Shown: positions 1 to 9,431 of the stretch, piece after piece
Layout: the number at the start of each line of letters is the position of its first letter
How positions within the stretch are numbered: position 1 is the first letter of the stretch
Assembly: GCA_023386315.1 (NCBI GenBank)
Contig: JAEWJZ010000033.1
Span: 62,001-126,000 of the forward strand
From: Bacillota bacterium
GTDB lineage: Bacteria > Bacillota > Clostridia > Lachnospirales > Lachnospiraceae
Reading direction: 5' to 3'
DNA: 64,000 nt
The notes under the pieces: generated by a model
Seen by the model: the letters and a program-made list of their open reading frames with translations, nothing else
What the model was told of the DNA's origin: nothing
Database searches by the model: none
Made by a program: the position numbers and the translations under genes

Positions 1-1148
1 GCTCTCTTGCCAACACCTTACTGTTTTACAGCAAAGCTTCCGGCGACGATGAAGCCAGAGTACTTGCCAAGGAATTATTAGACCGTATGTGGAACTTGTA
101 CAAAGGTGACAAAGGACTTTCCGTTCCCGAACAAAGGAATGACTACAGCCGCTTCTTTGATCAGGAGGTCTATGTACCGTCTGGATGGACAGGAACCATG
201 CCAAACGGAGATGAGATTAAATCAGGAGTTAAGTTTATAGATATCCGTTCTAAATATAAAGATGATCCTGATTTTCAGAAGGTTGAGAACGCTTACAAAA
301 GGGGAACAGCTCCGGTATTAAATTACCACCGCTTCTGGGCACAGTGCGATATTGCCATTGCAAACGGTGTATATTCCATGCTGTTTGAAGAAGGCGGAGA
401 GCCGGTAAACAACTCTGCCATTGATCCCACATCAGCAGCTTTTGACAAAAAGGCAGGCAGCCAGAAAGACATTAAAGTCACTCTTTCCTTAAACGGAAAT
501 ACCTTTATCGGGATTAAAGAGGGAAATAAATATTTAACAGAGGGTGTGGAGTACACCTTAACCGACGATACAGTTGTATTATTAAAAACTTATCTGGCAG
601 AAAAAGAAGTCGGGAAATTAAAGCTCACCTTCGATTTCAGCGCGGGAACTGACCCCGTATTTGTCCTGACGGTGACAGATTCTTCAATAGCAGCCGGAGA
701 CATCAAAGTACAAATGTATAATGATACCACAACAGCACAGGTAAGTTCAATTGTACCGAAAATCAAAATCACCAACACTGGGAAAACCAGTATCACACTT
801 ACAGATTTGAAACTCAGATACTATTACACCATAGATCAAGAAAAGGATCAGAATTTCTGGTGTGACTGGTCTACAGTCGGCAGCAGTAATGTAACGGGGA
901 CCTTTGTAAAAATGCCAAAAGCAAAGCCAGGTGCAGATTATTACCTGGAGATTGGTTTTACAGCTGGAGCCGGTAAACTGGCAGAGGGGCAGTCCATTGA
1001 AGTACCGGTAAGATTCAATAAAATTGATTGGAGCAGTTATACGCAGACAGGGGATTATTCCTTTTCGAAATCAGGCAGCAGTTATGCAGACTGGACAAAA
1101 ATCACAGGATATGTTTCTGGCAGCCTGAAATGGGGAGTAGAGCCGTAA
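1..1148 (+). CDS. GH48 cellulase (reducing-end cellobiohydrolase), 3' part, with X2 and CBM3
   Basis: The gene enters from outside the window; the reading frame is open from base 3, so the ATG at 87 is internal. The visible start matches the end of a GH48 catalytic domain ([12 protein letters not shown], then [15 protein letters not shown] near 330-365). GH48 enzymes processively release cellobiose from reducing ends of cellulose outside the cell. A linker leads into an X2 immunoglobulin-like module (about 418-685) and a C-terminal CBM3 (about 700-1145, with LRYYYTID and WCDWS). There is no dockerin, so it is a free rather than cellulosomal enzyme. The GH9 gene follows after 94 bases, the usual exo/endo pair of cellulolytic clostridia. 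The N-terminus, signal peptide and most of the catalytic domain cannot be judged. Confidence 0.93.
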   Translation, partial: SLANTLLFYSKASGDDEARVLAKELLDRMWNLYKGDKGLSVPEQRNDYSRFFDQEVYVPSGWTGTMPNGDEIKSGVKFIDIRSKYKDDPDFQKVENAYKRGTAPVLNYHRFWAQCDIAIANGVYSMLFEEGGEPVNNSAIDPTSAAFDKKAGSQKDIKVTLSLNGNTFIGIKEGNKYLTEGVEYTLTDDTVVLLKTYLAEKEVGKLKLTFDFSAGTDPVFVLTVTDSSIAAGDIKVQMYNDTTTAQVSSIVPKIKITNTGKTSITLTDLKLRYYYTIDQEKDQNFWCDWSTVGSSNVTGTFVKMPKAKPGADYYLEIGFTAGAGKLAEGQSIEVPVRFNKIDWSSYTQTGDYSFSKSGSSYADWTKITGYVSGSLKWGVEP

Positions 1149-1177
1149 TAAAAGCGTAGAGCTTAACTATATAAATT

Positions 1178-1212
1178 CTGGCCCAAATATCAGAAGACTG
1201 GATTTGGGTCAG
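1178..1212 (+). other. Intercistronic hairpin between GH48 and GH9
   Basis: The arms CTGGCCCAAAT (1178-1188) and ATTTGGGTCAG (1202-1212) pair with one mismatch around a 13-base loop. No T-run follows, so it is not an intrinsic terminator. Its place between two cellulase genes suggests an RNA processing or stabilising stem. The function is inferred. Confidence 0.45.
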
Positions 1213-1242
1213 GATTATCAATAATAACCCGGAGGTTTCGAT

Positions 1243-3885
1243 ATGAGTATAAAAAAGAGTACCACGCCTGCAGCTCAGTCTGCAAAGGCAGAATCAAATT
1301 ATAATTATGGAGAAGCTTTACAAAAAGCAATCATGTTTTATGAGTTCCAGCGTTCCGGAAAACTGCCTGCTGATATCCGGAATAACTGGAGAGGAGATTC
1401 GGGTCTGTCTGACGGTTCAGACGCAGGGATTGATTTAACTGGAGGCTGGTATGATGCAGGAGACCATGTGAAATTTAATCTTCCCATGGCATATTCGGCT
1501 GCCATGCTCGCATGGAGCGTATATGAGGCAGAGGATGCTTTAAAAGAAAGCGGTCAGTTAGAGTATTTATTAAAGGAAATCAAATGGGTAACTGATTACC
1601 TTATAAAATGCCACCCTTCGGCAAATGTTTTTTACTACCAGGTGGGGAACGGCAATACGGATCATTCCTGGTGGGGGCCGGCAGAAGTAATGCAGATGGG
1701 AAGACCGTCCTATAAGGTAGATGTTAGCAGTCCTGGTTCAACAGTATCAGCGGCAGCAGCGGCAGCTCTGGCAGCAGCTGGTGTTATCTATGCTGATCGT
1801 GATCCCGATTATGCTAAAACCTGCATTCAACATGCGAAAGAGCTTTTTTCATTTGCTGACAAAACGAAGAGTGACAGCGGATATACCGCAGCAAACGGTT
1901 TTTACACTTCCAACAGCGGTTTCTATGATGAACTGTCCTGGTCCGGTGTATGGCTGTATTTAGCTACCAAAGATTCCGATTATCTGGACAAAGCAGAATC
2001 CTATGTACCAAACTGGAGTACAGAGTCTCAATCCACCACCATTTCCTATAAATGGGCGCAATGCTGGGATGATGTGCATTATGGCGCTGCTTTGCTTCTT
2101 GCAAGAATAACCGGAAAAGAGATATACAGAAACAGTACACAAATGCATCTGGATTACTGGTCAACGGGATATAACGGCAGCCGTATTTCCTATACGCCAA
2201 AGGGTCTTGCCTGGCTTGATTCCTGGGGGGCTTTAAGATATGCGACCACCACGGCTTTTTTAGCCAGCGTTTATGCTGACTGGACTGGCTGTAGTGCAGA
2301 AAAGGCAGAGGCCTACAAGAAATTTGCTAAAGAGCAGGTAGATTATGCTCTGGGAAGCGGCGGCCATAGTTTTGTGGTTGGTTATGGGAAAAATCCTCCA
2401 AAAAGACCTCATCACAGGACAGCACACAGTTCCTGGGCAGACAGCATGAACGTACCTGCATACCACAGGCATACTCTTTATGGGGCTTTGGCAGGAGGAC
2501 CGGATAAAGATGACAGTTATACGGATGAAATTAATAACTATGTCAATAATGAGGTCGCCTGTGACTATAATGCGGGATTTGTGGGTGCACTTGCAAAACT
2601 TTATGAAGCATATGGCGGAGATCCCATTACAGACTTTACGGCAATGGAAGAAGTGACGAACGACGAATATTTTGTAGAAGCAGGAATTAACGCATCAGGC
2701 AGTAACTTTATAGAAATCAAGGCTTTGGTTTATAATTGCTCCGGCTGGCCTGCAAGGATGGGAGATCATTTATCATTTAAGTACTTTGTAGATATAACAG
2801 AGGCTGTAAATGCAGGCTATACAGCGGACGATTTTACAATAAAAGCAAATTATAACCAGGGAGCGGAAGTATCAAGGCTTTTGCCCTGGGATGAAGCTGG
2901 CAATATTTATTATGTGAATGTTGATTTTACCGGAACTAAGATTTATCCAGGAGGCCAGTCTGCACACAAAAAAGAAATTCAGTTCAGGATTGCCGCACCA
3001 GAGAATATGACATCCTGGGATAATTCCAATGATTATTCTTATACAGGATTAGACGGCGTAACTTCCGGAAAAGTTGTTAAGACGAACTATATTCCTGTAT
3101 ATGACGCAGGGGTAAAGGTATTCGGAGATGAGCCGGGAAGTTCCCCAGTCAGTTCTTCCATCAGTCCGGCAGCTGCATCATTTGACAAATACAATCCTGA
3201 GGATGTTTCGGTGACTGTTATATATAATGGAAATACGCTTGAGAATATAAAAAATGGAACCGATTTGCTGGTGAAAGAAACCGATTATGTAATATCTGAT
3301 AATATAGTGACCATTTTAAGTTCCTATCTGGCTGGCAAATCCGTTGGCAAATTAGGCTTGATCTTTAATTTCAGCGGAGGAAATGATCCTGTTTTAACAA
3401 TTACCATAACGGACAGTTCGGTTATAACAACAGGAGATTTGAAAGTCCAGGCGTATAATATGAATACACCCGAAACCGTAAACAGCATTGCAGCAAAGAT
3501 CAGGCTGTATAATACGGGAACCGGAGACATCAGCCTTTCTGATGTTAAATTAAGATATTATTACACGATTGACGGGGAAAAAGAACAGCAATTCTGGTGT
3601 GACTGGTCCTCCGCGGGAACAGCCAATGTGACAGGAACCTTTGTGAAAATGAAAGAGGCAAAGAGCGGTGCCGATTATTATCTGGAAATTGGTTTTAATA
3701 AAGCGTCAGGTACCCTTTCTGCCGGGGAATCCATGGAATTGCAGGTGAGATTTTCAAAGTCAGACTGGACGAATTATACCCAGACAAACGATTATTCCTA
3801 TCAGGGTACCGGCTCCGCTTATGCCGACTGTGATAGTATAACCGCTTACCTGGCCGGAAATCTGCTGTGGGGGACAGAACCTTAA
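1243..3885 (+). CDS. GH9 cellulase with CBM3c, X2 and CBM3b; no visible signal peptide core
   Basis: This is an endo/processive endoglucanase of 880 residues. The GH9 catalytic domain spans about 20-460. It has GGWYDAGDH with the two catalytic Asp at about 71 and 74, the His motif PHHRTAH, and [11 protein letters not shown] with the proton-donor Glu at about 437. It is followed by a fused CBM3c (about 470-620), an X2 module (about 640-735) and a CBM3b (about 740-880). The X2-CBM3b tail resembles that of the upstream GH48. AGGAGG-like GGAGG at 1231-1235 fixes the start. The N-terminus is odd: [18 protein letters not shown] has a basic start and an AKA cleavage-like end but no hydrophobic core, so normal Sec export is doubtful. 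Confidence 0.95.
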   Translation: MSIKKSTTPAAQSAKAESNYNYGEALQKAIMFYEFQRSGKLPADIRNNWRGDSGLSDGSDAGIDLTGGWYDAGDHVKFNLPMAYSAAMLAWSVYEAEDALKESGQLEYLLKEIKWVTDYLIKCHPSANVFYYQVGNGNTDHSWWGPAEVMQMGRPSYKVDVSSPGSTVSAAAAAALAAAGVIYADRDPDYAKTCIQHAKELFSFADKTKSDSGYTAANGFYTSNSGFYDELSWSGVWLYLATKDSDYLDKAESYVPNWSTESQSTTISYKWAQCWDDVHYGAALLLARITGKEIYRNSTQMHLDYWSTGYNGSRISYTPKGLAWLDSWGALRYATTTAFLASVYADWTGCSAEKAEAYKKFAKEQVDYALGSGGHSFVVGYGKNPPKRPHHRTAHSSWADSMNVPAYHRHTLYGALAGGPDKDDSYTDEINNYVNNEVACDYNAGFVGALAKLYEAYGGDPITDFTAMEEVTNDEYFVEAGINASGSNFIEIKALVYNCSGWPARMGDHLSFKYFVDITEAVNAGYTADDFTIKANYNQGAEVSRLLPWDEAGNIYYVNVDFTGTKIYPGGQSAHKKEIQFRIAAPENMTSWDNSNDYSYTGLDGVTSGKVVKTNYIPVYDAGVKVFGDEPGSSPVSSSISPAAASFDKYNPEDVSVTVIYNGNTLENIKNGTDLLVKETDYVISDNIVTILSSYLAGKSVGKLGLIFNFSGGNDPVLTITITDSSVITTGDLKVQAYNMNTPETVNSIAAKIRLYNTGTGDISLSDVKLRYYYTIDGEKEQQFWCDWSSAGTANVTGTFVKMKEAKSGADYYLEIGFNKASGTLSAGESMELQVRFSKSDWTNYTQTNDYSYQGTGSAYADCDSITAYLAGNLLWGTEP

Positions 3886-3943
3886 ACGTTTGTGTTGGGC
3901 TCGTTTCCATTGATCCTATCCAATTGACCATAATAGATTTTTT

Positions 3944-4000
3944 ATAGGAGGGTGTCGCAAAATCACTAAAATAAAGTGATGGAGTGACCTCCTCCTTCTA
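3944..4000. other. Nested inverted repeat, possible insertion-sequence end remnant
   Basis: Between the GH9 gene and the convergent MATE gene there is AGGAGGGTGTCGCAAAATCA followed by a mirrored AGTGAT and GACCTCCT. The inner arms ATCACT and AGTGAT pair, as do the outer AGGAGG and CCTCCT. No T-run follows on either strand. The GGGTGTCGCAAAA text resembles, from memory, ends of IS1182-like elements, but no transposase is present. It could instead simply be the 3' hairpin of one of the two genes. Confidence 0.25.
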
Positions 4001-4096
4001 TGTAAGTAAAATTTTAGAATAGCTTCCATTTTGTCTGAGGAACGACCTTCCCCTGTATATGATCCTTATCAGAAGGTTCTTACAATCCTAATGGAT

Positions 4097-5443
4097 TTAT
4101 TTAAAATTAAGTTTTTTGCGAAGATGTAATGACATCAATACTGCAACCACAGTAGAAAGCACATCCGCCACAGGCTGTGCATAAAGAATACCGTTTATCC
4201 CCCAAATTGTTGGTAAAATTAATATAATTGGAATAAAGCAGAAGCCTTGTCGGCATGCACCCAGAACAAACCCTTCTTTCCCTTTTCCTAAGGCAAGAAA
4301 CAGGGCTGAATAGACAGTGTAATAACCAAAGGCAATAAATGAAATCCCGTTTGCTCTTAATGCCCTGGTTCCTGTATGAATCATCTCAACATCTCCAGAA
4401 GTAAATATAGAAATAATAGATTCAGAAAATAATGCCATAGCAGTTCCAAAAATGAAACAGAATCCCGTTGACCATATAATTGAAATTTTGATTGCCTCAT
4501 GCAGCCGGTCGTATTTATTTGCCCCGTAACTGTAGCCGGCAATAGGTTGAAACCCTTTAATAAATCCAAAGACCATAAGACTTCCCATGGAAATAAGCCT
4601 TGTAACAGCTCCCATTCCAGCAATAACGGAATCACCATAATTTTGGGACTGTATATTGATAAGTAATATAGATAAACTGGTTAAAGCCTGAAATGCCAAA
4701 GTGGGAATACCTATTTTAAAAATTTCAGACAAAATCTCTTTTGAAAAACAGCAATACTTTATATTAAAATTGAATATGCTTTTTTTACTAATTACATATA
4801 TCAAATACACTGCGGTTGAAAACACTTGAGAAATTGCCGTTGCAATTGCAGCACCTGCTATGCCCCAACGGAAAAAATATATAAAAATGGGGTCTAAAAT
4901 GGTGTTTAGTACAGCACCTGCTATTAATGCGCACATTGTTATTTTTGCTGCCCCCTCGCTCGTCATAAGATTATTCATTGTTACGTTAAAGACGCTGAAA
5001 ATGCATGAAATAATATAGATACTTGCATAGGTTGTGGCGAAAGGTAATATAGTGTCAGTTGCTCCCAAAAGATGCAAAATAGGATTTAAGAACATGATAG
5101 AAATGGAAATAATAATGACTCCTGTAAAAACACTGCTAAATAAAGCGGTACAGGCGACTTTATTTGCCATTTCTTTATCGTTACGCCCTAATAACCTTGA
5201 TATGTAAGAAGCGGCTCCATTTCCAAATAATAAACCTAACCCAACCACAATTTGCCCCAGCGGATATACAACGGAAATGGCTCCCATTTCACTTGTTCCT
5301 AAACCTCCTACAAAGTACGCATCTACTAAATTGTATAATGCATTAATCATCATGCCTATCATAGTCGGAATACCCATAGCAAACAGTGCTTTTTGTATGG
5401 GCGCACTTCCCAATAGTTCCATTTTTCTGTTTCGTTCGTTCAT
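4097..5443 (-). CDS. MATE family multidrug/cation efflux transporter
   Basis: The 448-residue protein is an integral membrane antiporter with about twelve hydrophobic segments in two MatE halves, the usual family length. The opening PIQKALFAMGIPTMIGMM and the stretch LYNLVDAYFVGGLGTSE are typical of clostridial MATE proteins, which expel cationic drugs against Na+ or H+. The start has a good Shine-Dalgarno, AAAGGAGAG, on the minus strand. It is divergent from a PadR regulator 112 bases away, with two copies of an operator-like repeat between them, so drug-inducible repression is likely. The substrate cannot be told from sequence. Confidence 0.93.
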   Translation of the reverse strand: MNERNRKMELLGSAPIQKALFAMGIPTMIGMMINALYNLVDAYFVGGLGTSEMGAISVVYPLGQIVVGLGLLFGNGAASYISRLLGRNDKEMANKVACTALFSSVFTGVIIISISIMFLNPILHLLGATDTILPFATTYASIYIISCIFSVFNVTMNNLMTSEGAAKITMCALIAGAVLNTILDPIFIYFFRWGIAGAAIATAISQVFSTAVYLIYVISKKSIFNFNIKYCCFSKEILSEIFKIGIPTLAFQALTSLSILLINIQSQNYGDSVIAGMGAVTRLISMGSLMVFGFIKGFQPIAGYSYGANKYDRLHEAIKISIIWSTGFCFIFGTAMALFSESIISIFTSGDVEMIHTGTRALRANGISFIAFGYYTVYSALFLALGKGKEGFVLGACRQGFCFIPIILILPTIWGINGILYAQPVADVLSTVVAVLMSLHLRKKLNFK

Positions 5444-5468
5444 TTTAATCTCTCCTTTTACTGTATTA

Positions 5469-5533
5469 TATAGTACTATAAATTATAGTAGTTGTATTGC
5501 TCAAAATATAGTACTATAATTTATAGTAGTTGT
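5469..5533. promoter_or_regulatory. Twin PadR-type operator in the MATE/PadR divergent promoter
   Basis: Two nearly identical 27-base units lie at 5469-5495 and 5507-5533, 38 bases apart. Each starts with TATAGTACTATAA, containing the perfect palindrome ATAGTACTAT, and ends with TTATAGTAGTTGT. They fill the 112-base gap between the divergent MATE and PadR genes. PadR dimers usually bind short AT-rich dyads in such positions, so both genes are probably repressed from here. Confidence 0.7.
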
Positions 5534-5555
5534 CAACAAAAAGGAGAGACTATAT

Positions 5556-6077
5556 ATGGCTGCGATTGATTTAATTGTACTTGGAATGTTAACAAAGAAA
5601 CCTTTGAGTGCGTATGATATTCAGAAACTTGTAGATTATCGTAATATTTCTAAATGGGTAAAGATCAGCACACCTTCAATTTACAAAAAGGTGATTCAGC
5701 TGGAGGAAAAAGGCTATATTACCAGCAGTACAATAAAAGAAGGAAAAATGCCTGAAAAAGCAGTCTACTCATTAACTTCGGCAGGAGAAAAAGAATTTGA
5801 AAAACTTATGATGGAGATGTCTTGTAAACCGATTCATATTTTTTTAGACTTTAATGCAGTCATTGTAAATTTACACAGTTTGCCCAAAGAAAAACAACGA
5901 TTATGCATAGCTAATATTGAAGATAACTTAACAGTATTAAAAACATATCTCCAAGATAATATTAATATAAAAGAAATGTCTAAAGATATACCCAAAACCG
6001 GAATGGCCGTTTTGCAGCAGCAATTTATTCTGGTTCAGGCAATTGAAACATGGATAGATTCAATAAAAGAACAATGA
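5556..6077 (+). CDS. PadR family transcriptional regulator
   Basis: The 173-residue protein has a winged-helix PadR domain in residues 1-80 (LIVLGMLTKKPLSAYDIQK, then STPSIYKKVIQLEEKGYI) and a helical C-terminal dimerisation arm (about 90-173), as in Vir_C-type PadR proteins. These are cytoplasmic repressors that often control a neighbouring drug exporter. It is divergent from the MATE gene, with the twin operator directly upstream of its AAGGAGAG ribosome binding site. It probably represses both itself and the exporter until a toxic ligand binds. Confidence 0.9.
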   Translation: MAAIDLIVLGMLTKKPLSAYDIQKLVDYRNISKWVKISTPSIYKKVIQLEEKGYITSSTIKEGKMPEKAVYSLTSAGEKEFEKLMMEMSCKPIHIFLDFNAVIVNLHSLPKEKQRLCIANIEDNLTVLKTYLQDNINIKEMSKDIPKTGMAVLQQQFILVQAIETWIDSIKEQ

Positions 6078-6198
6078 AGGCAGCAACGGGTAATTTGTAA
6101 CTAATAATATCTTTTATGCAACCACCTATCGCTTTTTGAATTCTGCTTCTTATGGTATTCTGTATTGGATAGTAATTATGAACATGGAGGATCAATGA

Positions 6199-6870
6199 AT
6201 GACTTTCTCAGACAAATTACAGATTATTCGAAAGTCCAAAGGAATCACCCAGGAAGAATTAGCCGAAAAATTAAACGTATCACGTCAGGCAGTCACAAAA
6301 TGGGAAAGAGGTATGTCATACCCTGATATAATGAATCTGATTCAATTAAGTGAAATATTTCATATAACGGTTGATTATCTTGTTAAAGATAATCAATGTG
6401 GCGTTTGTATGGAGACTCAATGTGATAATGATTTGGAAGAAGTGATTGATTTTAAATTAGAGGCGATCAAAAACACTTATGCGGGATATGCCGAAACCTG
6501 CAATGCGTCAAGACCTGGATCAAACGATTATACTTACACAAAAGGGGATTATCAGTATTATGATACATGGCTGGGGGGAGAAAAGTTTTCTGGGGAGGAA
6601 GCTATCTGGAAAAAGGGAAAAGCAATTTATTCGATGAACTATTTTGGAAGAAACTTAGACGAGAGATTCAGCAGTGATTTCTTAAAAGAAGCTTTAAGAG
6701 TGTCAACAAAAGAATTACCTTATAGAGGTCCTGAATTTTATCAATCCGGAGAATATACATATAAAACAAAGGTAATTGGGGATATGGAGTGGTTTCAGGG
6801 TTATGAAGAAATTTACTGCCAGAATATTAAGGTTTATGAATGCTTTTATCATGGAGGAATGTTAATATAA
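6199..6870 (+). CDS. XRE family regulator with C-terminal DUF5680 domain
   Basis: The 223-residue protein has an N-terminal HTH_3 (residues about 5-60: GITQEELAEKLNVSRQAVTK) and a C-terminal domain rich in Tyr and Trp (about 85-223: YTYTKGDYQYYDTWLGGE, WKKGKAIYSMNYFGR). I assign that domain to DUF5680 from memory. Related proteins in Clostridia are small stand-alone regulators of unknown ligand. A GGAGG precedes the ATG. It sits alone, with the ATPase gene convergent downstream and no clear terminator between them. Its target is unknown. Confidence 0.82.
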   Translation: MTFSDKLQIIRKSKGITQEELAEKLNVSRQAVTKWERGMSYPDIMNLIQLSEIFHITVDYLVKDNQCGVCMETQCDNDLEEVIDFKLEAIKNTYAGYAETCNASRPGSNDYTYTKGDYQYYDTWLGGEKFSGEEAIWKKGKAIYSMNYFGRNLDERFSSDFLKEALRVSTKELPYRGPEFYQSGEYTYKTKVIGDMEWFQGYEEIYCQNIKVYECFYHGGMLI

Positions 6871-6900
6871 TGAATCCGTCCCTTATTCTCCACCCGATTC

Positions 6901-7635
6901 TTATTCCCCCAGCAATCTGTTTAAAAACTCATGCCTATGATTGATAAATAATTCAGTCACTTGATAACTTTCAGTATCTTCATATTCGCACAAGGTGATT
7001 CCATTATCATCAAACAGCATTATTTCTGAATCTGGAATCCCCAGTAATATTGGTGAATGAGTAGCAATTATGAATTGTGCCCCCTGCTTAGCCAGGTTAA
7101 CAATTTGCATGAGCAAAGTCAGCTGTCTTTGGGGAGATAAGGCTGCTTCCGGTTCATCCATCAGATATAATCCTTCCTTAGAAAAAGATTGAAAAAAATG
7201 AATAAAGCTTTCACCATGAGACTGTTCGTGCAGAGACTTTCCACCATATTGTTGATAAAATATTTCTTTTGGAGTGTTGTCGCGATAATCTTCTGTTTTT
7301 GTTGCCACATTAAAAAAGCTTTCAGCACGAAAAAAATAATTGTATTTCGAACGTTTTGCACCTTTAGACAGAGTGAGGGCATTGCTTAGCTCAGAGACAT
7401 CATCATAGGTGGAGAAACGATAATTTAAAGTTCCGCCTTCAGGATTAAATCCATAGGCTACTCCAATCGCTTCAAGAAGTGTGGATTTACCGGTACCATT
7501 TTCGCCAGCAAAAAAAGTTATATTTTTATTAAAGTGTATGCTTTCTAAATTTTTCAGAGAGCTAATATCATTCAAATAAGAATCACGCTCTAATTTTTCC
7601 CAGTCAATACGGATAGATTGTATATATTTATTCAC
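6901..7635 (-). CDS. AAA family ATPase (SMC/ABC-type, predicted ATPase)
   Basis: The 244-residue soluble ATPase has Walker A GENGTGKST (about 44-52), an ABC-like signature SHGES (about 139-143), Walker B LYLMDEP (about 156-162) and an H-loop ATHSP. This is the layout of small stand-alone AAA_23/AAA_21 proteins. There is no fused nuclease such as TOPRIM and no partner gene beside it, so a two-gene defence system is not supported. The start codon is GTG at 7635, with GGGAGG upstream on the minus strand. The role is unknown; recombination or stress functions are usual guesses for the family. Confidence 0.82.
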   Translation of the reverse strand: MNKYIQSIRIDWEKLERDSYLNDISSLKNLESIHFNKNITFFAGENGTGKSTLLEAIGVAYGFNPEGGTLNYRFSTYDDVSELSNALTLSKGAKRSKYNYFFRAESFFNVATKTEDYRDNTPKEIFYQQYGGKSLHEQSHGESFIHFFQSFSKEGLYLMDEPEAALSPQRQLTLLMQIVNLAKQGAQFIIATHSPILLGIPDSEIMLFDDNGITLCEYEDTESYQVTELFINHRHEFLNRLLGE

Positions 7636-7742
7636 TTAGATTAGACCTCCCGTTTCACTTGCTTCAAATCATATAACCTTTTTATTAGTATATCACGGAC
7701 AGTTTAAATGTAAAATAATTATTCACACAACCTGGTCAAATA

Positions 7743-7770
7743 GGAAAAAGAGCACAGACCAGCCGTGCTC
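7743..7770 (-). terminator. Intrinsic terminator of the xylanase gene
   Basis: On the minus strand, GAGCAC and GTGCTC pair around a nine-base loop (7750-7770) and are followed directly by TTTTTC. It lies about 40 bases beyond the xylanase stop codon. Confidence 0.8.
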
Positions 7771-7810
7771 ATTTCCTTATATAGACCTTTTTCACTTCAA
7801 GTATTACCGC

Positions 7811-8971
7811 TTATTTATTAAATGTATCAGTAAATGCATCTAACGTTCTGTAATAAGAAGCCTTTGGAGTCCACATGTTTGAGAAAAGCAGCGGGCTCTT
7901 ATCGCGTCTCCAGGAGACATCATCTGACATTCCCCACCAGGTAAAGCCTGTAATATTGCCGCCTTCCTTTTTCACTTCGCAGACTGCTTTCATAACATCA
8001 TATACATAAGCGGCCTGTTCTTGTTCGGATTTGGCACCGGCATCAAATTCTGTAATCTGGATCTCTAACCCTGCATTTTTAAATGCGGTATAGGCCTGTT
8101 TGAAATAGGATGCACTTGGGAATGTTGATTCAAGGTGAGACTGTCCGCCCACGCCGTTGCATAATTTCTTTTCTGAATTTATAAACTGAATCAGTTTTAT
8201 TATATTGCCTGCTTCCATATATTCATTGTAATCGTTATAGAATAAACTAACTTTGTCAGTAAGGTTGAAATAACTTAATGTTTCATTGGCATAACGGAAA
8301 GCAGTTTTAACAAATTGCGGACTTGTTGAAACATTTCCATAAATTCTTACCCAGTCTGAATTGGCTGGAGAATGGAGATATTCATTTACAACATCCCATG
8401 CATAAACAACGCTGCCGTAATTGCTTAGATAGACGTGATTCATCACTGTCTTGATATAAAACTCCATACGTGCATTCATTGTGTTTTGATCCACATGATT
8501 TGCGTTGGCGTTATAGCCTGCGCGGAACAGCCAGGTTGGCGTCTGACCATGCCAGACCAGAGTGTGGGCCCGGACTCCCAGACCATTTTCATAACAGATT
8601 TTCAATACTTTGTCTACGGTATTGAAATTGATTTTTGGTACGGTTGCTTCCGTATAGCCGCTTGGAATATAGTATCCTAAAGATTTTGCTTCTGCCACTG
8701 AGATCAGAGTCGGTGAACCCCCAAGCAGCGCATCCGGCTTCATTTCATTTTCAAGCGTGATACTATTGTACCTTTGCTTAATCAGATTTAAGGTGGAAGC
8801 GTTTTGTAACTGGGCTAACGTTACACAGGTGCCTGACCTTTGGAATTTGGTCCCATATGTATTTAATAAAGTCTGGTCGGCTGTGGCTGCCTGGGTAACT
8901 CCTAATGATGAAACTGTAAGTGCAATTGCAGAAATAACTGTTACTAGTCTTTTTGTAAATGATCTTTTCAT
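7811..8971 (-). CDS. Secreted GH10 endo-1,4-beta-xylanase
   Basis: The 386-residue enzyme is a single GH10 domain behind a signal peptide (KR-rich start, hydrophobic VTVISAIALTVSSLGV, cleavage near TQA-A). GH10 motifs are complete: TLVWHGQTPTW, WDVVNEYL with the acid/base Glu at about 197, and QITEFDAG with the nucleophile Glu at about 308. It hydrolyses xylan outside the cell, including decorated arabinoxylan. It carries no carbohydrate-binding module. The gene is monocistronic, with AAGGGGG as ribosome binding site and its own terminator. It complements the cellulases and the arabinan locus in this window. Confidence 0.95.
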   Translation of the reverse strand: MKRSFTKRLVTVISAIALTVSSLGVTQAATADQTLLNTYGTKFQRSGTCVTLAQLQNASTLNLIKQRYNSITLENEMKPDALLGGSPTLISVAEAKSLGYYIPSGYTEATVPKINFNTVDKVLKICYENGLGVRAHTLVWHGQTPTWLFRAGYNANANHVDQNTMNARMEFYIKTVMNHVYLSNYGSVVYAWDVVNEYLHSPANSDWVRIYGNVSTSPQFVKTAFRYANETLSYFNLTDKVSLFYNDYNEYMEAGNIIKLIQFINSEKKLCNGVGGQSHLESTFPSASYFKQAYTAFKNAGLEIQITEFDAGAKSEQEQAAYVYDVMKAVCEVKKEGGNITGFTWWGMSDDVSWRRDKSPLLFSNMWTPKASYYRTLDAFTDTFNK

Positions 8972-9290
8972 TAAACTACCCCCTTGTATTTTATTTGATT
9001 ATCTAAAAAGATTCTTTGAAATGGAATATCTTAAAAAGCAGGTATCGCTGTATTCTTAAATTTGTACTTTCCTCCTTTCTCAGCCCCCTCATTATTTCCC
9101 TTATTTCAAAGATTCTTTTTACGAACCATGTAAGATTATGATTCTGACAGTTTTTAAGTTAATTAATCTGTTACTAATCTAACACAATATTCAAACCAAA
9201 CCTTTAAAATGTAACTATTACGACACTGTTCGTCATTTTTTCGTATATATTTCGATAAAATTATAATCGGTTAAAAATCCCCTTTACATA
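8972..9290. other. Long AT-rich intergenic leader between the xylanase and SPFH genes
   Basis: About 450 bases separate the divergent xylanase and SPFH genes. The right edge holds the SPFH promoter described separately. The remainder must contain the xylanase promoter and 5' leader on the minus strand, but I could not place a convincing -35/-10 pair. A short overlapping open frame at 8757-9059 on the plus strand is not supported as a gene. Confidence 0.4.
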
Positions 9291-9319
9291 TTGAAACATC
9301 AGGCGACATAAGGTATAAC
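9291..9319 (+). promoter_or_regulatory. Sigma-A promoter of the SPFH-TIR cassette
   Basis: TTGAAA (9291-9296) and TATAAC (9314-9319) are spaced by exactly 17 bases. The predicted start site is near 9326, inside the palindrome listed next, leaving a leader of about 105 bases before the SPFH start. Confidence 0.7.
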
Positions 9320-9323
9320 TAAT

Positions 9324-9342
9324 AATGGAATATTATTCCATT
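9324..9342. promoter_or_regulatory. Perfect palindrome at the predicted start site, likely operator
   Basis: AATGGAATA and TATTCCATT form perfect nine-base arms around one central T. The dyad begins five bases after the -10 box and covers the predicted start, which is where a dimeric repressor would block the cassette. No regulator is encoded next to it. Confidence 0.6.
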
Positions 9343-9431
9343 TATTTGTTATTGATATCATGATCTGACATCATAAACAGAACATTTAAAGTATTTACGC
9401 AGACAAAAATCATTACAGGGGAGGCAGCACA

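Noticed and set aside
1740..1785. GC-rich repeated GCA/GCG triplets in the GH9 gene
   Set aside because: They encode an alanine-rich helix normal for GH9 domains and are not a separate repeat element.
6901..7635. AAA ATPase as part of an OLD/Gabija or Septu-type defence pair
   Set aside because: There is no fused TOPRIM or HNH domain and no nuclease gene beside it; the neighbours are unrelated.
8757..9059. Open frame of 100 codons overlapping the xylanase start and its leader
   Set aside because: It is antisense to the signal-peptide region, lacks a ribosome site and has no domain.
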